Origin: Bacteroidales bacterium
GTDB lineage: Bacteria; Bacteroidota; Bacteroidia; Bacteroidales; F082
Reading direction: 5' to 3'
DNA length: 22,224 nucleotides
Assembly (NCBI GenBank): GCA_029933565.1
Contig: JAOZNY010000020.1
Coordinates: forward strand, 1-22,224
Below, piece by piece: positions 15,365 to 22,224 of this stretch. The first letter of the stretch is position 1. Each line of letters opens with the position of its first letter. A program made the translations under genes and the position numbers. The notes beneath the pieces were generated by a model. The model was given only the letters and a program-made list of their open reading frames with translations, had not been told where the DNA came from and did not search any database.

Positions 15365-16744
15365 ATGTCGAAGATAAAAGCACGTTTATTAATAGTTGAC
15401 GATGACATCGATATTTTGTTGGCGGCCAAGATGTTCCTCCGACAGCACATTGAAATTATCCACACCGAAAAGAACCCAAATAATATTCCCGACATGATTG
15501 AGTCGGAGAATTATGATGTAATTCTTCTTGACATGAATTTTTCGCGCGATGCAACTAGCGGAAAAGAGGGTTTCCATTGGCTGAATGTAATTATGAAAAC
15601 TGATCCAGCTGCAACGGTAATTTTTATAACTGGCTATGGCGATATTGAGTTGGCAGTTCAGGGGATAAAAGAAGGCGCGACAAATTTTGTACTCAAACCA
15701 TGGGATAATAAAAAATTACTGGCAACTATTGAAACCACTTTAAAAGTAAGGGAATCGAAAGTTGAAATTGAAAATCTAAAATCCACACAAAAGGTATTAA
15801 TTGCCAATCAGGATAACAAATACAATAATCTAATTGGCAATTCGCCGATAATGAAAAAGATTATGACGATGGCAACAAAAGTTGCACGCACCGATGCCAA
15901 TGTTTTAATATTAGGGGATAATGGTACAGGAAAAGAAGTTGTAGCCAGAGCAATACACCGTGCTTCAAATCGCAGCGAAAATGTTTTTATAAATGTTGAT
16001 CTGGGTGCCATAACTGAAAGTCTTTTCGAAAGTGAACTTTTTGGCTATAAAAAAGGAGCCTTCACCGATGCAAAAGAAGACCGGGCAGGCAGATTTGAAG
16101 CAGCAAACAAAGGAACAATTTTCCTTGATGAAATTGGTAACCTATCACCTGCCTTACAATCGAAACTATTAAGTGTGCTACAAAGCAGAAAAGTTGTACG
16201 ACTAGGTTCAAACAAAGAAACACCAATCGATGTTAGGCTAATTTGTGCCACAAATATGCCATTGGCAAAAATGGTAAGTGAAAACAAATTCCGTCAGGAT
16301 TTACTTTATAGAATTAATACAGTAGAAATCACACTTCCTCCTTTACGCGACAGAACCGAAGATATTCAGCCTTTGCTTGATCATTACTTAGATGTATATT
16401 GCAAAAAGTATAAAATTGCAAAGAAGCGCATAGGAGCAGGAACACTTAAAAGACTACAGATGCACAACTGGCCTGGAAATATCAGAGAACTTCAACATGC
16501 GGCTGAAAGGGCTGTTATTCTGAGCGAATCGGATATACTTGAACCTCACGACTTTTTTATGGACCACAATCGTAGTGATGCAAACGATGATTATTCTCCG
16601 AAAAATATGAATCTTGAAGAAGTTGAGAAAATGCTAATAAGAAAAGTGGTTGACAAACATGGTGGAAATATTAGTCGTGCTGCCAAAGAACTTGGCCTAA
16701 CAAGGGCATCACTCTACCGAAGAATTGAAAAATATGGTATATAA
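15365..16744 (+). CDS. Sigma-54-dependent response regulator, NtrC/AtoC type
   Basis: A 459-residue transcription activator. The receiver domain (1-125) has the acidic pocket D12-D14, phospho-acceptor D56 (VILLDMNFS), T89 and K111. The AAA+ domain (about 155-390) has Walker A GDNGTGKE (184-191), a sigma-54 contact loop GAFTDA (231-236), Walker B TIFLDE (251-256) and an arginine-finger region LPPLRDR. A Fis-type helix-turn-helix closes it (about 415-459, ISRAAKELGLTRASLYRR). The usual loop is GAFTGA; the Asp is a variant that I recall from other Bacteroidota regulators. Start ATG at 15365. It overlaps the kinase gene and diverges from the ABC exporter, its probable target along with itself. 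Confidence 0.95.
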   Translation: MSKIKARLLIVDDDIDILLAAKMFLRQHIEIIHTEKNPNNIPDMIESENYDVILLDMNFSRDATSGKEGFHWLNVIMKTDPAATVIFITGYGDIELAVQGIKEGATNFVLKPWDNKKLLATIETTLKVRESKVEIENLKSTQKVLIANQDNKYNNLIGNSPIMKKIMTMATKVARTDANVLILGDNGTGKEVVARAIHRASNRSENVFINVDLGAITESLFESELFGYKKGAFTDAKEDRAGRFEAANKGTIFLDEIGNLSPALQSKLLSVLQSRKVVRLGSNKETPIDVRLICATNMPLAKMVSENKFRQDLLYRINTVEITLPPLRDRTEDIQPLLDHYLDVYCKKYKIAKKRIGAGTLKRLQMHNWPGNIRELQHAAERAVILSESDILEPHDFFMDHNRSDANDDYSPKNMNLEEVEKMLIRKVVDKHGGNISRAAKELGLTRASLYRRIEKYGI

Positions 16745-18089
16745 AAACTTCCGCCTTCAGGTAGTAATTAGGGTATTATTGTTAGTGTCAACCTTTTTGG
16801 TCATCTTCCTAATACACAGTGATGATGCTTATTTGGTTAGTACCATAATACTACTTTTCTTGTTTTTGTTACAACTAGTATCACTAATCAGATATGTTGA
16901 ACAAACTAATAGAAAACTAACAAAACTCTTCGAATCTATCCGACACACAGATTTCACAAATAAATTTACCGACAACCATCTTGGTCAAAGTTTTGAAGAA
17001 TTAAACAACGAATTCAATCTTGTAATTGAAGCATTTAACAAAAATAAAACTGAAAAAGAAGAACATTTCAATTATTTATTGACTGTAATTCAGCATGTTA
17101 ATATAGGTATTATTGTTTTCAAACGCGATGGAAAAGTTGATGTTTACAATAATGCTGTAAAAAAACTTCTGCAGATAAACAGTTTACGAAATATCAACAA
17201 TCTAAGTACTGTTTCTGAAAAATTGCCCGAAACTCTTTTAAACATGAGAGCAGGCGACAAAGAACTTGTAAAACTATTTGTTGATGATGAATTGATACAA
17301 TTATCAATTTATGCCACACAATTTAAAATGCGTGGTGAAGAATTCCTGCTGGTTTCGTTTCAAGATATTAATCCCGAATTAGAGCAAAAAGAAATAGAAT
17401 CGTGGCAAAAACTTATCAGGGTTTTAACACATGAAATAATGAATTCCATTACCCCTATTTCTTCTTTGGCATCAACTGTTTCTGATATTCTAGAAGAAAC
17501 AAGGAAAAATAATCCTCCTCGAAAGGAAACTGACATTGAAGCATTCGATGATGTAAGCCATGCAATAAAAACTATTGAAAAACGAAGTAAAGGTTTATTA
17601 AATTTTGTTGAAATTTACAGAAACCTTACCAGAATACCTAAACCAAATTTCCGTTATTTTTCTGTTGACGAGCTTATTGACAGGGCAATGGAACTATTGG
17701 CTGCAAAATTGGTAGAGCACCAAATAAAAACCTCAATAAAAATTCTACCCAAGGATTTAAAAATTCTTGCCGACCCAGATTTAATTGATCAGGTTTTAAT
17801 AAATTTATTATTAAACGCAATTGATGCAGTTAAGGAAACTGAAAATCCAAACATTGTAATTATGGCTTCGATAAACCTCAACAACCGGATAACAATTGAG
17901 ATTGCCGATAATGGAAATGGAATAAAACCTGATATTCTTGACAAAATATTTATGCCTTTTTTTACTTCAAAGGAGACTGGTTCCGGTATTGGTCTTAGCC
18001 TGTCGCGCCAAATAATGCAAATGCATAAAGGAAGTATTGGTGTGAGATCAAAACAAGGCGATGGCGCTGTGTTTACCATGATTTTCTAA
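16734..18089 (+). CDS. Sensor histidine kinase
   Basis: A 451-residue membrane kinase, partner of the regulator it overlaps by 11 bp. Two transmembrane helices near the N-terminus (about 8-28 and 32-55) are separated by only a few residues, so there is almost no periplasmic sensor; the signal is probably sensed in the membrane. Next come a HAMP-like linker, a PAS-like domain (about 100-215, VIQHVNIGIIVFKRDGKVDV), the phospho-acceptor helix with His233 (LTHEIMNSITPI), and an ATPase domain with N361 (LLLNAIDAV), D392 (ADNGNGI), the F-box (FMPFFTS) and G2 (GSGIGLSLS). The ATG at 16734 is preferred over a TTG at 16725. This short-sensor layout is frequent for kinases next to ABC exporters. Confidence 0.93.
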   Translation: MVYKNFRLQVVIRVLLLVSTFLVIFLIHSDDAYLVSTIILLFLFLLQLVSLIRYVEQTNRKLTKLFESIRHTDFTNKFTDNHLGQSFEELNNEFNLVIEAFNKNKTEKEEHFNYLLTVIQHVNIGIIVFKRDGKVDVYNNAVKKLLQINSLRNINNLSTVSEKLPETLLNMRAGDKELVKLFVDDELIQLSIYATQFKMRGEEFLLVSFQDINPELEQKEIESWQKLIRVLTHEIMNSITPISSLASTVSDILEETRKNNPPRKETDIEAFDDVSHAIKTIEKRSKGLLNFVEIYRNLTRIPKPNFRYFSVDELIDRAMELLAAKLVEHQIKTSIKILPKDLKILADPDLIDQVLINLLLNAIDAVKETENPNIVIMASINLNNRITIEIADNGNGIKPDILDKIFMPFFTSKETGSGIGLSLSRQIMQMHKGSIGVRSKQGDGAVFTMIF

Positions 18090-18094
18090 CTTTG
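18087..18094 (+). promoter_or_regulatory. -7 box overlapping the kinase stop codon
   Basis: TAACTTTG is a perfect TAnnTTTG whose first three bases are the kinase stop codon. The -33 element is weak (CTG at 18067-18069, 17-bp spacer). The nitroreductase-like message would have a leader of about 10 nt. Confidence 0.4.
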
Positions 18095-18110
18095 CCAAAA
18101 ATATTTATCG

Positions 18111-18713
18111 ATGATTAAAAAAACGAAAACTACTTACCCCATTAATAATTTGGTGGAGCAAAGGTGGAGCAATAGGGCTTTCAGCCCCCAAATAGTTGAA
18201 ACAGAAAAACTTAATAGCATATTGGAAGCAGCCACCTGGGCACCTTCGGCCTTTAATGAACAACCCTGGCGATTTATTGTTGGTCAGAAAGGTAGTGAAA
18301 CATACAGCAAAATTCTAAATACTTTGGTGGAATGGAACCAAAAGTGGGCTTCAAATGCCAATGTTCTAATACTTAATATCGCAAAAAAGAACTTTAGCAA
18401 AAACGATAATTTTAATCCCACTTTTGAATACGATTTGGGGCAGGCTGTTGCCTTTATGGCATTAGAAACCGTAAATCAAGGACTATTCAGTCACCAAATG
18501 ACAGGGTTTGATCCGGTTAAAGCAGCAACAGATTTTGGTCTGGACGATGGCTTTAAAGTAGTTTCGGTTATTGCCATTGGTTATTATGGCGATGCTAAAG
18601 AACTTCCAACTGACATGCTTGAATCGGAAACAGCAATAAGGGAAAGAAAAGATTTCAAATCTCTTGTTTTAAATGGTGATTTTGATATTCTAGAAAACCC
18701 AACACTTTTTTAA
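18111..18713 (+). CDS. Nitroreductase family protein
   Basis: A 200-residue flavoprotein of the nitroreductase fold, expected to bind FMN and use NAD(P)H to reduce nitro groups, quinones or similar acceptors in the cytosol. The FMN-binding N-terminus is typical: QRWSNRAFSP (about 16-25), then ILEAATWAPSAFNEQPWRFI (about 38-57), where the Arg and the Ser-x-x-x-Gln-Pro contact FMN. The end has FKVVSVIAIGYYGDAKELP, the usual C-terminal 'iGyp' region. The length suits a short family member. It starts with an ATG 21 bp after the kinase and has a possible promoter over the kinase stop; 11 bp separate it from the lipoprotein gene. The natural substrate cannot be read from sequence. Confidence 0.93.
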   Translation: MIKKTKTTYPINNLVEQRWSNRAFSPQIVETEKLNSILEAATWAPSAFNEQPWRFIVGQKGSETYSKILNTLVEWNQKWASNANVLILNIAKKNFSKNDNFNPTFEYDLGQAVAFMALETVNQGLFSHQMTGFDPVKAATDFGLDDGFKVVSVIAIGYYGDAKELPTDMLESETAIRERKDFKSLVLNGDFDILENPTLF

Positions 18714-18724
18714 AAAGTACTAAA

Positions 18725-19717
18725 ATGAAACTGAAAATACTTGCAATATCTTTAATTATTTCATTTTTGTTTGCCTCATGCGGACAGAACCAACACAATA
18801 CAAACTCAAAAAAAACACAGCCTAAAGAGTTTGTAAAAGCACCTGAATTTAATGACGATTCAGCTTATTATTTTGTTGAAAAACAAGTTTTATTTGGGCC
18901 CAGAGTACCAGGAACAAAAGCTCATGCCGAATGTGCAACTTGGTTTGTTGATAAATTGGAGAATTATTCTGATACAGTTATTGTTCAATCTTTTAAGGCA
19001 AGAACCTACGATGGTGTTACCAGAAATGGCAAAAATATAATCGCTTCCTTTAATCCCAAAAATAGAAACAGGATTTTATTGATGTCACATTGGGATTCAA
19101 GACCATTTGCCGATCACTGCACAGATGAATCAAAGCATTCAATAGCAATTGATGGTGCCAATGATGGTGCCAGCGGAGTTGGCGTTTTAATGGAAATGGC
19201 AAGGCTATTCAGTTTGAAAAAACCAGATATAGGCATTGATATTGTTTTGTTCGACCTTGAAGACTGGGGACCTCCTACCCAATTGGAATTGTATGATTCA
19301 GAGGCTTGGGGATTAGGTGCTCAATACTGGAGCAACAACCCCCATATTTATGATTATACAGCCCGCTACGGAATACTCCTCGACATGGTAGGTGTAAAAA
19401 ATCCCATCTTCCCAAGAGAGTACTTTTCTCAACAATATGCTTCTTTCGCAATGGATTTGGTGTGGAATTATGCTCACGATTTAGGTTATGACGATTATTT
19501 TGTAAACCGCCAAGGAGGAGCCACTACCGATGACCATTATTTTGTAAATACCATTGCGAAAATACCTTCAATCGATATTATCCATCTCGACAGGGAGACT
19601 ACTAATGGTTCGTTTTTTGAGCATTGGCACACCACCAACGACAATTTGGAAAACATTGATAAGACAACTCTTAAAATGGTTGGCCATGTTTTAATGACTG
19701 TGGTTTACAATGAATAG
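18725..19717 (+). CDS. M28-family zinc lipoprotein, glutaminyl-peptide cyclotransferase-like
   Basis: A 330-residue lipoprotein: signal peptide with a lipobox ending in Cys19 (LFASC), so it is anchored to a membrane on the periplasmic side. The rest is an M28 peptidase fold closest to glutaminyl cyclases. Probable metal ligands are Asp147 (DGANDGASG), Glu179 in FDLEDWG and His302 (EHWHTTNDN); SHWDSRPF (121-128) and TTDDHYF are also conserved. A single Zn is expected in cyclases, and the EHWHTTNDN end is like the cyclase WHT motif. Such enzymes convert N-terminal Gln to pyroglutamate. In Bacteroidota that matters because many exported proteins begin with Gln after signal cleavage, as do the pilin-like proteins here. 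An aminopeptidase activity is the alternative. Confidence 0.88.
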   Translation: MKLKILAISLIISFLFASCGQNQHNTNSKKTQPKEFVKAPEFNDDSAYYFVEKQVLFGPRVPGTKAHAECATWFVDKLENYSDTVIVQSFKARTYDGVTRNGKNIIASFNPKNRNRILLMSHWDSRPFADHCTDESKHSIAIDGANDGASGVGVLMEMARLFSLKKPDIGIDIVLFDLEDWGPPTQLELYDSEAWGLGAQYWSNNPHIYDYTARYGILLDMVGVKNPIFPREYFSQQYASFAMDLVWNYAHDLGYDDYFVNRQGGATTDDHYFVNTIAKIPSIDIIHLDRETTNGSFFEHWHTTNDNLENIDKTTLKMVGHVLMTVVYNE

Positions 19718-19728
19718 TAATTAAGACC

Positions 19729-19760
19729 TTTGGCTATATCTTCATGTTTTAATATCTTTG
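19729..19760 (+). promoter_or_regulatory. Promoter of the helicase gene
   Basis: TTTG (19729-19732), a 20-bp spacer, and TATCTTTG (19753-19760): the best match in the window to the Bacteroidota housekeeping promoter. Transcription would start near 19767, only about 14 nt before the GTG start. Confidence 0.65.
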
Positions 19761-19780
19761 GGGATTAAATAAAATGCCTT

Positions 19781-22224
19781 GTGGAAAAAGATACTACTAA
19801 CAATCCTGAACTTAAACTAGCCTTCGACTTTGTCCAATTTACCGGAAAGAACATCTTTCTGACAGGTAGAGCCGGAACCGGAAAAACCACATTTCTCCAC
19901 ACTTTAAAAGAACTTTCACCTAAACGGATGATTGTTGTTGCCCCAACCGGAGTAGCTGCCATAAATGCAGGTGGCGTTACCATCCACTCTTTTTTCCAGT
20001 TAGCATTTGGACCCAGAGTTCCGGGTTATGCTGATAACAACCTGCAAAAGGTAATGAGGTTCAGTGCCCAAAAAAGGAATATTATTAAAAGCCTCGACCT
20101 TTTAGTGATTGATGAAATAAGCATGGTAAGAGCCGATTTACTCGATGGTGTGGATGAAGTACTGCGAAGATTTAGGCATAATGATGAGCCATTTGGTGGT
20201 GTTCAAATGCTAATGATTGGTGATATGCAGCAACTACCACCAGTGGTAAAATACGATGAATGGAACTTGCTAAAAAAGCATTATGAAACAAGTTTCTTTT
20301 TTAGTAGTCTTGCTTTGCAGAAAACAAATTATGTTACCATCACTTTACAACATGTTTATCGTCAACGCGACCAAAATTTTATTGATGTACTGAATAAAAT
20401 TCGTGATAAACAAATTGACCAACAAACAATTGACCTATTAAACAAAAGGTATAAACCTAATTTTGCTGAAGAAAACGATGGTTATATTATCCTTACTACT
20501 CACAATGCTAAGGCCAAAGCAATTAACGATAAAAAACTGGCTGATTTAAAAGTAAAAAAATCACATTTTAAAGCAGAAATTACAGGAAGCTTTCCAGAAT
20601 ATATTTATCCAACCGAGATAGACCTCGAACTAAAAGTAGGGGCACAGGTAATGTTTGTAAAAAACGACCCTGAAGTTGAAAAAAGATTTTTTAACGGAAA
20701 AATAGGGGAAATTTCTGAAATCAGCAATAATCAAATAACTGTTAAATGTCCTGAAGATGAGAATGCTATTCTTGTTTCTCCAATTGAATGGCAAAATATT
20801 AAATATGCCATTGATGAGCAAAGCAAGGAAATTAAGGAATCAGTTGAAGGAACTTTTACGCAAATTCCATTAAAACTTGCCTGGGCCATTACAATTCATA
20901 AAAGTCAAGGACTTACTTTTGAGAAGGCTATTATTGATTCGGCGGCTGCTTTTGCGCACGGACAAGTTTATGTGGCTTTAAGCCGATGTCGTTCACTCGA
21001 AGGATTGGTGCTAAGTACCCAATTTTCCCCTTTTAGTTTAAAACAAAATAAACCAATAGATGATTTTATTAAATTAGTAGATGAAAATCAACCTGACGAG
21101 GAAGGGCTGGAAAAATCGAAAGCAGAATTTCAGCAAAAACTATTAACTGACCTTTTTACTTTTTTGCGAATACAAAATAACCTTAAGTGGTTTGTAAACT
21201 CTTTGTACAAAAATAGCAGCAAACTTCCAGAAAATGCAGCAAATTCAGTTACCGAAATAAAAGAAGTTTTCAGCAAAACCATTGTTGAAGTATCTGAAAA
21301 ATTTAGAAATCAAATAATTTCACTTCTAGAGCAAAATAATACTGTTGAGCAAAATGAAGACTTACAGGATAGAATAAAAAAAGCATCTGAATATTTTAGC
21401 GATCAAATTAAAAATAATATTACATCCAAAATTGATGAAATTTCATTTGAAACGGATAATAAGGAAGTTAAAAAACAGATTAAAAATTCACTTAATGGAT
21501 TTCAAGAAGAAGTGTTGTTTAAAATGGAATGTCTGCAATCGTGTCTTAATGGCTTTTCAGTTAAAAGTTATTTGAGCGACAGAGCGAGAGCTAGCATTGA
21601 TACTACAACAAAAAACAGTTCTGCCGCAAAAGGCAAACTACCCGTAAATAAGGATGTCAATAATCCGGAGTTTTACAAGGTTTTAAAACAATGGCGCGAT
21701 GCAAAAGTAAAAGAAATGGATTTGCCCCATTATATGATTCTATCTCTAAAATCAATGCGGGCATTAAGCAATCAGGCACCCAACACTACCGATGAACTAA
21801 AAATGGTTCATGGATTTGGAAAGAAAAAACTTGAAAGTTTTGGTGAAGAAATACTTGAACTAATTAATGACTATTGCAAAAATCACGAAGTAAAAATTGA
21901 ACGCCCTGAAATTATACCGAAAAAAGAAAAACCAAAAAAAGGCGCCTCAAAACACATTAGTTTTGAATTATGGCAGGAACATAAAGATGTAGAAAAAGTT
22001 GCTAAAGCACGAGATCTTGCCGTTTCTACAATTTTTGGTCATCTCTCATATTTTATTGGCAGTGGCGAATTATCTGTACATGACTTTGTGGGCAAAGAAA
22101 AACTAGAAAAAATAAGCACCTTTCTTGTAAATAACCCTGAAATGCCCTTAAGTGAGGCAAAACAAAAATTTAGTGCCGATTACACTTACAACGATTTGAA
22201 GTTTGTTCAGCAGCATTTGGTTTT
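19781..22224 (+). CDS. Pif1/RecD-like DNA helicase with HRDC and HTH regions (3' end cut off)
   Basis: At least 814 residues, running off the window with no stop. The start is the GTG at 19781; a stop lies five codons upstream in frame and the nearest ATG (19774) is out of frame. The superfamily-1B helicase core has Walker A GRAGTGKTT (29-37), VAPTGVAAINAGGVTIHSFF, Walker B VIDEIS (about D111-E112), GDMQQLPPV, and C-terminal motifs ITIHKSQGLTFE (about 370-381) and VYVALSRCRS. A charged, probably helical stretch (about 430-620) follows, then an HRDC-like domain (about 631-705, FGKKKLESFGEEIL) and a helix-turn-helix like the HTH_40 of RecQ-type proteins (from about 726, WQEHKDVEKVAKARDLAVST). 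It probably unwinds DNA in replication or repair. It has its own promoter. Confidence 0.92.
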   Translation, partial: MEKDTTNNPELKLAFDFVQFTGKNIFLTGRAGTGKTTFLHTLKELSPKRMIVVAPTGVAAINAGGVTIHSFFQLAFGPRVPGYADNNLQKVMRFSAQKRNIIKSLDLLVIDEISMVRADLLDGVDEVLRRFRHNDEPFGGVQMLMIGDMQQLPPVVKYDEWNLLKKHYETSFFFSSLALQKTNYVTITLQHVYRQRDQNFIDVLNKIRDKQIDQQTIDLLNKRYKPNFAEENDGYIILTTHNAKAKAINDKKLADLKVKKSHFKAEITGSFPEYIYPTEIDLELKVGAQVMFVKNDPEVEKRFFNGKIGEISEISNNQITVKCPEDENAILVSPIEWQNIKYAIDEQSKEIKESVEGTFTQIPLKLAWAITIHKSQGLTFEKAIIDSAAAFAHGQVYVALSRCRSLEGLVLSTQFSPFSLKQNKPIDDFIKLVDENQPDEEGLEKSKAEFQQKLLTDLFTFLRIQNNLKWFVNSLYKNSSKLPENAANSVTEIKEVFSKTIVEVSEKFRNQIISLLEQNNTVEQNEDLQDRIKKASEYFSDQIKNNITSKIDEISFETDNKEVKKQIKNSLNGFQEEVLFKMECLQSCLNGFSVKSYLSDRARASIDTTTKNSSAAKGKLPVNKDVNNPEFYKVLKQWRDAKVKEMDLPHYMILSLKSMRALSNQAPNTTDELKMVHGFGKKKLESFGEEILELINDYCKNHEVKIERPEIIPKKEKPKKGASKHISFELWQEHKDVEKVAKARDLAVSTIFGHLSYFIGSGELSVHDFVGKEKLEKISTFLVNNPEMPLSEAKQKFSADYTYNDLKFVQQHLV

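Noticed and set aside
15259..15577. Minus-strand frames over the start of the response regulator
   Set aside because: They cover the intergenic promoters and the receiver domain and show no recognisable protein.
15365..16744. Frameshift or fusion between response regulator and kinase
   Set aside because: The RR ends at a normal stop after a complete Fis helix-turn-helix; the short overlap is an ordinary translational coupling.
19765..19983. 72-codon minus-strand frame over the helicase start
   Set aside because: The plus strand here encodes an intact Walker A and helicase motifs; the antisense frame is a shadow.

Overview
The window looks like chromosomal DNA of a low-GC Bacteroidota bacterium, probably class Bacteroidia. 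I place it no more finely than that. The evidence is a type IX secretion (T9SS) sorting domain, several -7 boxes matching the Bacteroidota consensus TAnnTTTG, no Shine-Dalgarno sequences, FtsX permeases of the Bacteroidota kind, and the interspersed GTCATTNCGA/GAGGAATCTC-type repeats common in this phylum. I saw no tRNA, rRNA, CRISPR array, transposase or integrase.

Left part (1-3370): a patatin-like phospholipase, a small exported protein with YD-like strand repeats, and an exported T9SS cargo protein.

Centre (3457-11411): the most interesting block. It encodes a PapD-like periplasmic chaperone, an exported 14-unit YwqK/MORN-like repeat protein, three related exported proteins of about 200 residues that resemble pilin subunits, and a 1100-residue outer-membrane protein. 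The last has two Ig-like domains, a long beta-barrel, two further beta-sandwich domains and a C-terminal SPOR-like domain. Together they suggest a chaperone-usher-like surface-fibre system in a phylum better known for type V (FimA/Mfa) pili. The middle subunit (6610-7206) looks like the main structural one: it has its own promoter region behind a strong terminator, a long T-tract leader, and a stable hairpin just after its stop codon. This is inference from domain order and layout; no homology search was run.

Right part (11412-19717): a repeat-rich intergenic stretch, then an ABC exporter pair (ATPase and FtsX/MacB-like permease) on the minus strand. Divergent from it is a sigma-54-type response regulator overlapping its histidine kinase. 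The shared intergenic region holds a sigma-54-like promoter facing the exporter and three GTAC sites exactly 22 bp apart, so the two-component system probably controls the exporter and perhaps itself. A nitroreductase-like protein and an M28/glutaminyl-cyclase-like lipoprotein follow.

Right edge (19781-end): a Pif1/RecD-like helicase with C-terminal HRDC and helix-turn-helix regions, cut off by the end of the window.
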